Shown: positions 1 through 10,231, counted from the stretch's first letter. The stretch: DNA of 64,000 nt from Streptomyces sp. DH37 (GCF_029813835.1 NZ_JARVKV010000003.1:1-64000), one strand, 5' to 3'. Notes: generated by a model from the sequence alone, not told the origin. Program-made: numbers and translations.

Positions 1-41
1 GCCCGCCTCGTCCAAGGGGTCCGGGACTGCCCGGAGGCAGC

Positions 42-605
42 TCAGAGGTAGGGGCCGGAGCGGACCTGGCCGCGGCCCTCGCCGTCGTCGTCGGGCAGCA
101 CGCCCGCCGGGAGCGCCCGGCGCATCTGCTCGAGCTGGGCGCGGGCCGCCATCTGCTGGGCGAACAGCGCCGTCTGGATGCCGTGGAACAGGCCCTCCAG
201 CCAGCCCACGAGCTGGGCCTGCGCGATGCGCAGCTCGGCCTCGGTGGGCACCGCGTCGTCGGTGAACGGCAGCGAGATCCGCTCCAGCTCCTCGATCAGC
301 TCGGGCGCCAGGCCGTCCTCCAGCTCCTTGACCGAGCTGGCGTGGATCTCCTTGAGCCGGGCGCGGCTGGCCTCGTCCAGAGGAGCCGACTTGACCTCCT
401 CCAGGAGCTGCTTGATCATGCTGCCGATCCGCATGACCTTCGCGGGCTGCTCGACCATCTCCGTCACGGGGACCTCGCGCGGCTCCTCCCCGGAGCCGCC
501 GTCCCCGCCCTTCGGAGCGGCGGTGCCGCCGAGGGCCATCCCGTCCGGTCCGACGACCAGGACCTGCTGGCCCTCCTGCGAGCGTTCGTTCATCGGCTGT
601 GTCAT
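42..605 (-). CDS. bpa: Bacterial proteasome activator Bpa (DUF2587)
   Basis: 187 aa. In Mycobacterium tuberculosis, Bpa forms a ring that docks on the 20S proteasome and opens its gate without ATP. The mostly helical core here (about residues 45-165) follows a disordered Gly/Glu-rich N-terminus. The protein ends in SGPYL, close to the GQYL tail of mycobacterial Bpa that inserts into the alpha-ring pockets (HbYX-like). I chose the ATG giving MTQPMNERSQ because the open frame further upstream is low-complexity Arg/Pro shadow. No proteasome genes lie in this window, so the partner is encoded elsewhere. The family call is firm; activity is inferred. Confidence 0.9.
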   Translation of the reverse strand: MTQPMNERSQEGQQVLVVGPDGMALGGTAAPKGGDGGSGEEPREVPVTEMVEQPAKVMRIGSMIKQLLEEVKSAPLDEASRARLKEIHASSVKELEDGLAPELIEELERISLPFTDDAVPTEAELRIAQAQLVGWLEGLFHGIQTALFAQQMAARAQLEQMRRALPAGVLPDDDGEGRGQVRSGPYL

Positions 606-706
606 ACCCCCCATTCTGCATCGCCCGTCCGGGCGTCCGCCGGGCGATCCCCCGGGGCGGTCCCGGAGGCCGTGCGGACACCGCCTCCGGGACGCCCCCG
701 CGCCCC

Positions 707-1426
707 TCAGCGGCGCAGCCGCAGGGCGAACGACGCCAGGCCCAGGCCGAGGAAGGTCAGTCCGGCGCCGAGCGGCAGCACCGGCAGCAGCTGCCCGCCG
801 GTGGCGGGCGTCGCGCGGCTCTCGCTGTACCTCCGGCCGCCCTCGCCGTCGTCGTAGACGTAGTCGTCGTACTGGCCGCCGGTGCCCGCGCGCTGGTCGC
901 TGATCTGCTCGGTCCACCCCTGCGGGCTCTGCCGCGACGTGCCCGGCGGCTCGGCGGACGCTCCGTCGTCGGGGCCGTCGGGGTCGTCGCGGCCGTCGGG
1001 CTTCCGCTCTCCGCGGTCGTCCCCGCCGTCCCCGTCCCCGCCGGGGGCCGTGCCGGACGGCTCACCGGAGGGCTCGCCGGAGGTGGGCTCCGGCGTGGGC
1101 GTGGGATCCGGGCCGGGGGAGGAACCGCCGCCCGGCGGCCACGGCGGCAGGGAGGGCCACGAGGGGCGCGACGGCTCCTCCTCCGGGTCGTCCGGATCCC
1201 GCGGTTCGTCCGGGTCCCCGCTCTCCTCCGGGTCGCCCGGGTCGTCCGGGGAGGAGGTGGGGGAGGGCTTGCCCGGCTTCTCCGGCTTGTCCGATCTGGG
1301 CTCCACGCCCTCCCGCGCGCCGCCGGAAGCGGCCCCCACGGCCGCCGTCTGCTGGGAAGCCAGGGCGACCGGTGCCGGGACGAGCACCATCGCGCAGGCC
1401 AGCAGGGTGATCGCGGCTTCTCTCAC
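707..1426 (-). CDS. Secreted acidic low-complexity protein with C-terminal membrane anchor
   Basis: 239 aa, no recognised domain. I chose the GTG at 1426 (MREAAITLLACAMVLV) because a GGGAGGGGG ribosome site lies just before it and a signal peptide follows at once. Residues about 40-165 are Pro/Gly/Ser/Asp/Glu repeats (DPGDPEESGDPDEPRDPDDP type). The C-terminus has TPATGG, a hydrophobic segment of about 20 residues and a short RLRR tail. That layout resembles a degenerate sortase sorting signal with T in place of the first L. It may instead be an ordinary membrane anchor. Function unknown; probably an extracytoplasmic wall-spanning stalk. Confidence 0.7.
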   Translation of the reverse strand: MREAAITLLACAMVLVPAPVALASQQTAAVGAASGGAREGVEPRSDKPEKPGKPSPTSSPDDPGDPEESGDPDEPRDPDDPEEEPSRPSWPSLPPWPPGGGSSPGPDPTPTPEPTSGEPSGEPSGTAPGGDGDGGDDRGERKPDGRDDPDGPDDGASAEPPGTSRQSPQGWTEQISDQRAGTGGQYDDYVYDDGEGGRRYSESRATPATGGQLLPVLPLGAGLTFLGLGLASFALRLRR

Positions 1427-1497
1427 CGCCAAGCCCCCTCCCGTACCAAGCATCCAATGGTGTAACAAGCGTCACACGAACGCGCGGGTCCGGCATC

Positions 1498-2487
1498 TCA
1501 GACGGTGAGAACGACCTTGCCCACGTGACCGCTCTCCTCGAGTACCCCGTGGGCCCGGGCGGCATTACTCATCGGCACGGTCCGGTCCACGACGGGCCGG
1601 ACCCGCCCCGCCGCGATCAGCGGCCACACGTGCTCCCGCACCGCCGCGACGATCTCCGCCTTCTCGTCCAGGGGACGGCCGCGCAGGGAGGTGGCCGCGA
1701 TCGTGCCGGACTTGGCGAGCAGCGCCCCCAGGTGCAGTTCGCCCCTGACCCCGCCCTGGAGGCCGATGACCACGATCCGGCCGCCCCGGGCGAGCGCCTT
1801 CACGTTCCGCTCCAGGTACTTGGCGCCCATGATGTCCAGGACCACGTCCGCGCCGCGTCCGCCGGTGGCCGCCCGGACCTCCTCGGCGAAGTCCTGCTCG
1901 CGGTAGTCGATCAGGACGTCCGCGCCCAGTTCGGCGCAGCGCGCCAGTTTCTCCGGACCGCCCGCGGTGACCGCCACCCGCGCGCCGACGGCCTTGGCGA
2001 GCTGGATCGCCATGGTGCCGATGCCGCTGGCCCCGCCGTGGACCAGCAGGGTCTCGCCGGGGCGCAGCTTCGCGAGCATGAAGACGTTCGACCACACCGT
2101 GCACGCGACCTCGGGGAGGGCCGCGGCGGCGACGGGGTCGAGCGGGCCGTCGGGGGTGTCGGGCAGCGGCAGGAGCTGGCCGTGCGGCACCGCGACCTTC
2201 TCGGCGTACCCGCCGCCCGCGAGCAGCGCGCACACCCGGTCGCCGACCCTCCAGCCGCCCACGCCGGACCCCAGCGCGGCGATCCGGCCCGCGCACTCCA
2301 GTCCGGGGTAGGGCGAGGCGCCGGGCGGCGGGTCGTAGAAGCCCTGCCGCTGGAGGACGTCGGCGCGGTTGACGGCGCTGGCCGCCACCTCCACCAGGAC
2401 CTCGCCCTCGCCGGGCACGGGGTCGTCCACCTCGGTCCAGGCCAGGACGTCGGGGCCGCCGGGTTCGGTGATGGTGATCGCGTGCAT
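1498..2487 (-). CDS. NAD(P)H-quinone oxidoreductase, zinc-independent MDR family
   Basis: 329 aa, full length for quinone oxidoreductases of the Qor/PIG3 branch of medium-chain dehydrogenases. The N-terminal GroES-like half carries NRADVLQRQGFYDPPPG, typical of this branch. The nucleotide-binding half has VHGGASGIGTMAIQLAK. There is no structural-zinc Cys cluster, so a zinc alcohol dehydrogenase is unlikely. Predicted cytosolic, reducing quinones or reactive enones with NADPH. It begins 10 bp after the potassium-channel gene and is probably co-transcribed with it. The natural substrate is unknown. Confidence 0.88.
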   Translation of the reverse strand: MHAITITEPGGPDVLAWTEVDDPVPGEGEVLVEVAASAVNRADVLQRQGFYDPPPGASPYPGLECAGRIAALGSGVGGWRVGDRVCALLAGGGYAEKVAVPHGQLLPLPDTPDGPLDPVAAAALPEVACTVWSNVFMLAKLRPGETLLVHGGASGIGTMAIQLAKAVGARVAVTAGGPEKLARCAELGADVLIDYREQDFAEEVRAATGGRGADVVLDIMGAKYLERNVKALARGGRIVVIGLQGGVRGELHLGALLAKSGTIAATSLRGRPLDEKAEIVAAVREHVWPLIAAGRVRPVVDRTVPMSNAARAHGVLEESGHVGKVVLTV

Positions 2488-2497
2488 GGGGGTGACG

Positions 2498-3559
2498 CTA
2501 CCTCCGCGGGTTTTCCGAGGGGATGACGGTGGTGGAGGGCGAGGCGCGGCGGATGACGACGAGGCGGTCGGTCAGCTCCAGGACGGCCGCGTCCGGGTCG
2601 TCGTAGCCCAGCACCCGGTGGCCGCGCACCACGGAGACCACCAGGTCCTTGCACTCGCGCGGGGAGTGGCCGGCCTCCGCCTTGGTGACCGGGCGCTCGG
2701 TCAGGTTCAGGCCCGTGCCCTGGTGGATCAGGTCCTCCATGACCGCGCCCGCGCTCGGGCTGAGCATGGACATGCCGAGGAGGCGGCCGGCGGCACTGGC
2801 GCTGGTGATCACGGAGTCGGCGCCGGACTGCCGCAGCAGCGGCGCGTTCTCCTCCTCGCGCACCGCCGCGACGATGCGCAGGTTGCGGTTGAGCTGGCGG
2901 GCGGTGAGCGTCACCAGGACCGCGGTGTCGTCGCGCTGGGTGGAGATGACGACCTGGGCCGCGCGCTGGAGCTCCGCCTTCAGCAGGACGTCGCTGCGGG
3001 TCGCGTCGCCGACGACGCCGGTGTAGCCGTCGGCGTTCGCCGCCTCGACGACCTTGCGGCTCGGGTCGATTATCACGATCCGCTCCCGGGGGACCCCGGT
3101 CGAGATGAGCGTCTCGGCCGCGGAGCGGCCCTTCGTGCCGAAGCCGATGATGACGGTGTGATCGCGCAAGGAGGACCTCCAGCGGGCCAGGCGCCACTGC
3201 TGGCGCGTCCGCTCGGCCAGCACCTCCAGGGTGGTGCCGATCAGGATGATCAGGAACAGGACGCGCAGCGGGGTGATGACCAGGACGTTGACCAGCCGGG
3301 CGCTGTCGCTGGCCGGGGCGATGTCGCCGTAGCCGGTGGTGGAGAGGCTGACGGTGGTGTAGTAGAAGCAGTCCAGCAGGGAGACGTTGCCGTCCACGTT
3401 GTCGCTGTAGCCGTCGCGCTCGAGGTAGACCAGCATGGCCGTGGCGCACAGGACGGCCAGCGCCGCCAGCAGTCGCCGCAGCACCTGGCGCAGCGGCCCG
3501 GCGGCGGGCTCGGGGAGCTGCACGAAGTGCTGCAGCTCTTCGGGCGAGGTGTGATTCAT
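2498..3559 (-). CDS. Potassium channel with RCK/TrkA-N domain
   Basis: 353 aa. Two membrane helices (about residues 28-48 and 90-112) flank a pore loop with TTVSLSTTGYGD, a K+ selectivity filter. A cytosolic RCK domain follows with a Rossmann start HTVIIGFGTKG, then a TrkA-C-like portion. Such channels assemble as tetramers gated by ligands bound to the RCK ring. The gene starts 4 bp after moeA and ends 10 bp before the quinone oxidoreductase, so it sits inside the molybdopterin-containing transcription unit with no obvious functional link. Ion selectivity is read from the filter; the gating ligand is unknown. Confidence 0.92.
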   Translation of the reverse strand: MNHTSPEELQHFVQLPEPAAGPLRQVLRRLLAALAVLCATAMLVYLERDGYSDNVDGNVSLLDCFYYTTVSLSTTGYGDIAPASDSARLVNVLVITPLRVLFLIILIGTTLEVLAERTRQQWRLARWRSSLRDHTVIIGFGTKGRSAAETLISTGVPRERIVIIDPSRKVVEAANADGYTGVVGDATRSDVLLKAELQRAAQVVISTQRDDTAVLVTLTARQLNRNLRIVAAVREEENAPLLRQSGADSVITSASAAGRLLGMSMLSPSAGAVMEDLIHQGTGLNLTERPVTKAEAGHSPRECKDLVVSVVRGHRVLGYDDPDAAVLELTDRLVVIRRASPSTTVIPSENPRR

Positions 3560-3563
3560 TCCG

Positions 3564-4934
3564 TCACGCCCACGGGAGTCTCAGGAGGTGTACGCCGGCG
3601 CCGGTGGGGGCGCCGCCGGGCGGTACGACCGCGAGGGCGGTGGCCGTCGCGATGCCGCGGAGCATCGCGGGACCGCTGAAGCGCAGCGGCCGTACGCCCC
3701 TGCCATCCTGCACGACCGGGACCAGCCGGGTGTCACGGGGGTGGCCGTGGACCTCGCCGAGGAGGGGGGCGTCCGGCGGCCGGGGCGCCGGGCCGTCCCG
3801 GCCGTCGGACGGCTCCCCGGCGCCGGTGGCGGCCCGCAGCAGCGGTTCGGCGAGGGTGAGCAGCCCGGACACGGCCGCCAGCGGATTGCCGGGCAGCCCG
3901 ACCAGGTGCGCCCCGGCGGGCAGCCTCGCCAGCAGCATCGGGTGGCCGGGGCGCACCCGCACCCCGTCGACCAGCAGCTCCGCCCCCAGGCGGCGCAGGG
4001 CGGGGTGGACGTGGTCGACGGGGCCGGCGGCCGTGCCCCCGGTGGTGACGACGAGGTCCGCGGTGGTCCCCGCCAGCGCGGCGTGCAGCGCCCCGGCGTC
4101 GTCGCCCAGGCGGCGGGTGGCGGTGACCTCGGCGCCCAGGGCCGCCAGCCAGGGGCCGACCATGGGGCCGAGCGCGTCGCGGACGCGGCCGCCCTCCGGA
4201 AGGCCGGAGGCCAGCAACTCGTCGCCCAGCACCAGGACTTCGGCGCGGGGGCGGCGTACGACCGGCAGTTCGTCCCAGCCCGCGGCGGCGGCGAGGCCGA
4301 GCACGGCGGGGGTGACCGGCGTACCGCCGGGCAGCAGGTGGTCGCCCGTCCCGCACTCCTGGCCGCGCGGGCGGATGTCGGCGCCGTGCTGGGGCGCCCT
4401 GGGGGCGCGCAGCCGCCGGTCGCGGACCTCGCCGTGCTCGGAGCGCAGTACGGCGGTGGTGCCGGGCGGGATGCGGGCGCCGGTGGCGATGCGGACGGCG
4501 TGGCCGTCCGGGAGCGGGGACGGGGAGTCGTCGCCGGCCAGGACGCCGTGGCAGCCGCCGGCGGGGCCGGCCAGCTCCCACGGGCCGGGGCCGGAGACGG
4601 CCCAGCCGTCCATGGCCGAGGTGTCGAACGCCGGCAGGTCGGTGAGCGCGGTCAGGGGGGCGGCGAGGCGGTGGCCGAGGGCCGCGTCCAGGGGCACGGC
4701 GGCGGTCTCGGGCCGCCGTCCGGCTCCGGCGCGGGCGGCGGCGGCGCGGGCGGCGGGCCAGTCGTGGTGCCGCGCCCGGTGGGCCGGGCGGTCGGGGCGG
4801 TCGGGGCCGGGGCTCCGGTCCTCCCGGCGGCCTTCACCGTGCCCGTCGCGGTGCCCGTCGCGGCGGCCCTCGCGGTGCCCGTCGCGGTGCCCGTTGGCCA
4901 GGGCGAGGGCGTCGGCCAGCTCGTCGCCGCTCAT
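3564..4934 (-). CDS. moeA: Molybdopterin molybdenumtransferase MoeA
   Basis: 456 aa. MoeA inserts molybdate into adenylylated molybdopterin to form molybdenum cofactor. Visible are DTSAMDGWAV, the conserved MoeA N-terminal motif, a MoCF-like domain with VTTGGTAAG, and a C-terminal domain holding GLPGNPLAAVSG. The first 50 residues are a His/Arg/Asp/Gly repeat tail (HRDGHREGRRDGHRDGHGE) that normal MoeA lacks, and it is probably disordered. The ATG at 4934 overlaps the stop of the mobA-like gene by 4 nt (ATGA), implying translational coupling. Confidence 0.93.
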   Translation of the reverse strand: MSGDELADALALANGHRDGHREGRRDGHRDGHGEGRREDRSPGPDRPDRPAHRARHHDWPAARAAAARAGAGRRPETAAVPLDAALGHRLAAPLTALTDLPAFDTSAMDGWAVSGPGPWELAGPAGGCHGVLAGDDSPSPLPDGHAVRIATGARIPPGTTAVLRSEHGEVRDRRLRAPRAPQHGADIRPRGQECGTGDHLLPGGTPVTPAVLGLAAAAGWDELPVVRRPRAEVLVLGDELLASGLPEGGRVRDALGPMVGPWLAALGAEVTATRRLGDDAGALHAALAGTTADLVVTTGGTAAGPVDHVHPALRRLGAELLVDGVRVRPGHPMLLARLPAGAHLVGLPGNPLAAVSGLLTLAEPLLRAATGAGEPSDGRDGPAPRPPDAPLLGEVHGHPRDTRLVPVVQDGRGVRPLRFSGPAMLRGIATATALAVVPPGGAPTGAGVHLLRLPWA

Positions 4935-5881
4935 CCGGCGTTCGTCCCCTTGCCGCCGTCCGCGGTCCCCCCGCTCCTCCCGTCCCCCTCGGCTTCCGCA
5001 GCCTCCGCGGCCCAGCGCCGGGCCAGTCCGGCGGCCTTGCGGGCGGCCTCGGCGACGTCCTCGGGGGTGCCGCCCGCACGCGCCGCCGCGTATCCGACGA
5101 GGAAGGTCGTCAGCGGAGCGGCGGGCCGGGCCACGCCGTGGGCGGCATCCCGCGCGAGGTCGAGGAGGGCGGCGGTGTCGACGTCGAGGTCGATGCCGAG
5201 TTCGGCCTTGGCGGCGGTGATCCATTCGTTCAGCACACGTCCATGCTCCCTGATCCGGGAGCGGGCCGAGGCAAGATCCTCCCAGGTGTCGCAGTCGCGG
5301 GCCTCGTCGGGGCCGGCCGGGGCGACGCGGCGCAGCACGAGCTCGTCGGTGAGCAGCCGCAGGGGGAGGTTCGCCAGCCGCCCGTGCTCGGCGGCGAGCA
5401 GGGCCAGTTCGCGGCGGAGGGACTCGGCGCGGTAGGCGCCCAGGAGGGGCTGGGCGCGGCCGTCGTCCACGATCGCGCCGTCCACCCCGTCCGCTCCGTC
5501 CACCCCGTCCGCGCCGGTGCCGACGGCGCCGACTGCGCCGACTGCGCCGACTGCGCCGTCGAGAAGTGCCCGTACGGTGGCGGGCGTCAGGAACGGCAGG
5601 TCCGCGGAGAGCACCAGCACCGTCTCCCGCCCGGTGCGGCGCAGCCCGGCGTCGAGCGCGGCCAGCGGCCCGCCGCCGGACGGCTCCTCGCGCGTCCACT
5701 CCACCGGCCGGGCCGTCGGCCGCCGCGGGCCGACGACCACGGTCCGCGCCGCGTCCGCGCACGCGTCCAGCACCCGGTCGAGCAGCGACCGGCCCCCGAC
5801 GGTGAGGGCCGGCTTGTCCGTCCCGCCGAGCCGGCGGGCGGCGCCGCCCGCGATGACGACGGCGTCGTACACGTGGGTCAT
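4931..5881 (-). CDS. mobA: MobA-like NTP transferase fused to DUF6457 domain
   Basis: 316 aa. The N-terminal ~200 residues are a nucleotidyltransferase of the MobA family, with the IAGGAARRLGGTDKPAL signature. Together with the moeA partner this suggests attaching GMP to molybdenum cofactor. The C-terminal ~95 residues (from VLNEWITAAKAELGIDLDVD) match the DUF6457 helical domain seen in actinobacteria. Between these parts, about residues 120-140, lies a VGAVGAVGAVG / DGVDGADGVDG stretch coded by tandem DNA repeats. The gene starts 35 bp after the E2 gene and overlaps moeA by 4 nt. MobA function is inferred from motif and neighbour. Confidence 0.88.
   Translation of the reverse strand: MTHVYDAVVIAGGAARRLGGTDKPALTVGGRSLLDRVLDACADAARTVVVGPRRPTARPVEWTREEPSGGGPLAALDAGLRRTGRETVLVLSADLPFLTPATVRALLDGAVGAVGAVGAVGTGADGVDGADGVDGAIVDDGRAQPLLGAYRAESLRRELALLAAEHGRLANLPLRLLTDELVLRRVAPAGPDEARDCDTWEDLASARSRIREHGRVLNEWITAAKAELGIDLDVDTAALLDLARDAAHGVARPAAPLTTFLVGYAAARAGGTPEDVAEAARKAAGLARRWAAEAAEAEGDGRSGGTADGGKGTNAG
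5479..5554. repeat. Tandem short repeats inside mobA-like gene
   Basis: An 18-nt unit (CCGTCCACCCCGTCCGCT and a near copy) occurs twice at about 5479-5514. It is followed by several copies of the 9-nt unit GCCGACTGC at about 5528-5554. Both periods are multiples of three, so the frame is kept and only the linker length would change. The tract is likely to vary by slippage. Confidence 0.8.
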
Positions 5882-5915
5882 GCCACGAGTATGGCCGTGC
5901 CGCCCGCCACGCCGG

Positions 5916-7318
5916 TTACAGAGTGCGCAGCAGGACGGCCGGTTGCTCGACGCAGTCGGCCACGTACCGCAGGAAGCCGCCCGCCGTACCGCCGTCGCAC
6001 ACCCGGTGGTCGAAGGTGCACGACAGCTGCACGACCTGGCGCACGGCCAGTTCGCCCTCGTGCACCCACGGCTTGGGGGTGATGCGGCCGACGCCGAGCA
6101 TCGCCGCCTCGGGGTGGTTGATGATCGGCGTGGAGCCGTCCACCCCGAACACACCGTAGTTGTTGAGGGTGAAGGTGCCCCCGGTCACCTCGTCGAGCCT
6201 CAGCGTCCCCGCGCGGGCGGACTCGGTCAGCCGGGCGAGCTCCCCGGTGAGTTCGGTCGCGTTCCGGGTGTGGGCGTCGCGTACGACGGGGACGACGAGC
6301 CCGCGCTCGGTCTGCGCGGCGAAGCCCAGGTGGACCTCGGGCAGACGGACGATCTCGCGCGCCGCCGTGTCCACCGTCGCGTTCAGCTCGGGGAAGCGGG
6401 CGAGGGCGGCCGTGCAGATCCGGGCGAGGAGGGCGAGCAGGGAGATCTTGGACCCCGCGGCGTTCATCGCCCGCCGGGCGGCGAGCAGTTCGGTGGCGTC
6501 GGCGTCCACCCAGCAGGTGGCGTCGGGGACCTCGCGCCGGGAGGTGGAGAGCTTCTCGGCGACCGCGCCGCGCAGCCCGCGCAGCGGGATCCGCTCGCCG
6601 CGCGCGGCGCCGGCCGCGGCGGGGGCGGGTGCGGCGGGTGCGGTCGCGGCGGAGGCGGGGGACGGCGCGGCCCCGGCCGCCGCCACCGCACGGTCGACGT
6701 CGGCGCGCAGGATCAGGCCCCGCGGGCCGGAACCGGAGATCCGCCGCAGGTCGATGCCGTGCTCCCGCGCGAGCCGCCGCACCAGCGGCGAGATCACGGG
6801 GACGGGGCCGTCGGCGGGCCGGGCCTCCACGGGCGCGGCGGGAGCCGGGGCCGCCGGAGCCGGGGCCACCGGGGCGGCGGGCGCGGGAGCGGACGCGACG
6901 GGCACGCCGTTCGCCGGGCGGACCCGGCGGCGGCGGGCCGCGGGGGCACCCGTGCCGTACCCCACCAGCACGTTCCCGGACTTCTCCGGGGCGCCGGCCG
7001 GTCCGTCGGCCGGGGAGCCGGACCGCTCCCCGCGCCCCGCGCCGCCGGCCGCGGCGCCGAACTCGCCGGCGGACGCGCCGACGGCCACCGTGACCAGGGG
7101 CGCGCCGACGGGGACCTCGGCGCCCTCCTCACCGAACCGCGCGGTGACCACACCGCCGTACGGGCACGGCACCTCGACCATCGCCTTGGCCGTCTCGACC
7201 TCCACGACCGGCTGGTCGACGGCGACGACGTCGCCGACGGAGACCAGCCAGCGGACGATCTCGGCCTCCGTCAGCCCCTCCCCCAGGTCGGGCAGGGTGA
7301 ACTCGCGGACCTCGGCCA

Positions 7319-7319
<1 letters not shown>
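5916..7319 (-). CDS. bkdC: 2-oxo acid dehydrogenase E2, dihydrolipoamide acyltransferase
   Basis: 467 aa. E2 core of a branched-chain-type 2-oxo acid dehydrogenase: it carries the acyl group on a lipoyl lysine and passes it to CoA. Order: N-terminal lipoyl domain (VETAKAMVEV, lysine about residue 44), a long Ala/Pro linker, a peripheral-subunit-binding domain (ISPLVRRLAREHGIDLRRI), a second Ala/Pro linker, and the catalytic domain with FDHRVCDGG (the HxxxDG acyltransferase motif). Its ATG shares one base with the E1beta stop. Branched-chain versus other 2-oxo acids cannot be settled from sequence. No E3 lipoamide dehydrogenase is encoded nearby. Confidence 0.92.
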
Positions 7320-8409
<1,090 letters not shown>

Positions 8410-8413
<4 letters not shown>

Positions 8414-9552
8414 CGCCCACCCTCCGCTGCGTTCTCGGCGTTCTCGGCGTCCAGCTCGGCGCGCAGCTGCGCGGCCTGCTCCCCGAGCTGCGTGGTCTTC
8501 TCCGCGTAGACGTGGTCGAAGAGGTCCATCGGGTCGAGCACCGGGTCCCCGTTCATCGCCTCGCGCAGCCGCGCGGCCATCTCCTCGGCCTCGTCGTGCG
8601 CCCCGTCCCGCGTCGCGTCGTCGAACAGGCCGCGTTCGGTCAGCTCGCGCTCCAGCAGCGCCACGGGGTCGTGTTCCAGCCATGCCCCGACCTCGTCGTC
8701 GCCGCGGTAGCGGGTGGCGTCGTCGGCGTTGGTGTGGGCGTCGATCCGGTAGGTGACGGCCTCCACGAGGGTGGGGCCCTCGCCCCGCCGGGCGCGCTCG
8801 ACGGCCTCGGAGAGCACCCGGTGGACGGCCGCGGCGTCGTTGCCGTCCACCAGCCGGCCGGGGACGCCGTAGCCGACGGCCTTGTGGGCCAGTGAGGGCG
8901 CGGCGGTCTGCTTGGCCAGCGGGACGGAGATCGCGAAGCCGTTGTTCTGCACGAGGAAGACGGTCGGGGTGCGCCAGACGGCGGCGAAGTTCAGGGCCTC
9001 GTGGAAGTCGCCCTCGCTGGTGCCGCCGTCGCCGACCATCGCCAGCGCCACGACGTCGTCGCCCTTGAGGCGGGCGGCGTGGGCGAGCCCGACGGCGTGC
9101 GGCAGGTGGGTGGCCAGCGGGGTGGACAGCGGGGCGACGCGGTGCTCGTACGGGTCGTAGCCGGTGTGCCAGTCGCCGCGCAGCAGTCCGAGGGCCTCGG
9201 CCGGGTCCATGCCGCGGGCGACGGCGGCGAGGGTGTCGCGGTAGCTGGGGAAGAGCCAGTCGTGCTCCCGGAGCACGAGGGCGGCGGCCACCTCGCACGC
9301 CTCCTGCCCGGTGGAGGAGGGGTAGACGGCGAGCCGGCCCTGCTTGGTGAGCGCGGTGGCCTGCCGGTTGTAGCGGCGGCCCCGCACCAGGTGCGCGTAC
9401 AGCGTCCTGAGCAGCCCGGGATCGAGGTCGGCGCCGGTGCCCAGCAGCCGGTACGGCTCGGAGTCCGGCAGCAGCGGCACGGGGTCCGTGCGCGGCTGCC
9501 AGGCGGGCGGCGGCGCGGGGCGGTAGGCGCCTGGCTGCTCCAGGACGGTCAT
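8410..9552 (-). CDS. bkdA: 2-oxo acid dehydrogenase E1 component, alpha subunit
   Basis: 380 aa. Thiamine-diphosphate-binding subunit. The ThDP motif runs GDGGTSEGDFHEALNFAAVW to NNGFAIS, and the phosphorylation-loop region YRIDAHTNADDATRYR is present, as in BCKDH E1alpha. I chose the ATG at 9552 (MTVLEQPGAYRP) because GGAGG lies 9 nt before it; a GTG 9 nt upstream overlaps that ribosome site. First gene of the operon. Its upstream region holds a 14-bp ACCGA-N4-TCGGT palindrome and a TTGTCCACA 9-mer. Confidence 0.93.
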
Positions 9553-9615
9553 GTCGAGCACCTCCGGGTAGGGGGCATCGGCGGGCAGGGGCCGCGCTGG
9601 TTCGGCGCGCCCCCT

Positions 9616-9629
9616 ACCGATTGTTCGGT
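9616..9629. promoter_or_regulatory. Candidate PaaR-like operator between BCKDH operon and Lrp gene
   Basis: ACCGATTGTTCGGT, a perfect inverted repeat of ACCGA with a 4-bp spacer. The same architecture recurs at 10997-11010 and 18169-18182, both in phenylacetate-gene promoters. It lies 64 bp upstream of the E1alpha start. On the minus strand a possible promoter is TTGTCC (9672-9667), 18 bp, TAGCCA, which places this palindrome just downstream of the start point, a repressor position. Confidence 0.6.
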
Positions 9630-9663
9630 CGTCGGCGCATTTTGGCTACGGGTGGCATCGCCC

Positions 9664-9672
9664 TGTGGACAA
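9664..9672 (-). promoter_or_regulatory. TTGTCCACA 9-mer (DnaA-box consensus) upstream of BCKDH operon
   Basis: On the minus strand this reads TTGTCCACA, a perfect match to the Streptomyces DnaA-box consensus, oriented toward the BCKDH operon. It overlaps a possible -35 element and a GTG that could be an upstream start of the Lrp gene. Binding by DnaA is not shown. Confidence 0.4.
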
Positions 9673-9730
9673 ACGGTTCTGCGCGGCGTGGGATGTCGGC
9701 AGGACGTCCATGGAGGGGAGGCGGCAGGCC

Positions 9731-10231
9731 ATGCCGGAAGAACAGATGGCCCCCGAGGCGCCGGAAGGCGACCACCGGCCGGCGGCCAGACCGCTCGACC
9801 CGGTCGACCGGTCCATCCTGCGGATGCTGCAACTGGACGGACGGGCGTCGATACGGTCGGTGGCCGAGCGGGTGCACGTGTCGCGGGCCAACGCGTACGC
9901 CCGGATCAACCGCCTCGTCGAGGACGGGGTGATCCGCGGCTTCACGGCCCGGGTGGACCACGAGCGCGCGGGCCAGGGCGCCTCGGCCTACATCACGCTG
10001 AAGATCGTGCAGAACTCCTGGCGCACGGTGCGCGAGAAGCTCCAGGCGCTGCCGGGCGCCGCGCACATCGCGCTGGTCAGCGGCGACTTCGACGTGCTCC
10101 TGCTGGTGCACACCGCCGACAACCGGGCGCTGCGGGAGCTGGTGCTCACCCGCATACAGGCGATGCCGGAGGTGCTGAGCACCCGCACGCTGCTGGTCTT
10201 CGAGGAGACCGATCTCGAACCGGAGCCGTGA
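9731..10231 (+). CDS. Lrp/AsnC family transcriptional regulator
   Basis: 166 aa. The N-terminal winged helix-turn-helix (LDPVDRSILRMLQLDGR then SIRSVAERVHVSRANAYARI) is followed by a RAM/AsnC ligand-binding domain. I chose the ATG at 9731 because GGAGGGGAGG ends 9 bp before it; a GTG at 9665 would add 22 residues but has no clear ribosome site. It is divergent from the 2-oxo acid dehydrogenase operon. Lrp-type regulators (BkdR) are known next to bkd operons in actinobacteria and pseudomonads, so it likely controls that operon in response to an amino acid or oxo acid. Confidence 0.9.
   Translation: MPEEQMAPEAPEGDHRPAARPLDPVDRSILRMLQLDGRASIRSVAERVHVSRANAYARINRLVEDGVIRGFTARVDHERAGQGASAYITLKIVQNSWRTVREKLQALPGAAHIALVSGDFDVLLLVHTADNRALRELVLTRIQAMPEVLSTRTLLVFEETDLEPEP

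Noticed and set aside
1498..2487. Zinc-dependent alcohol dehydrogenase
   Set aside because: Structural-zinc Cys cluster is absent; motifs fit quinone oxidoreductase.
9665..9730. GTG start of the Lrp gene giving 22 extra residues
   Set aside because: No ribosome site; the extension is not part of the Lrp fold, and the ATG at 9731 has a strong site.
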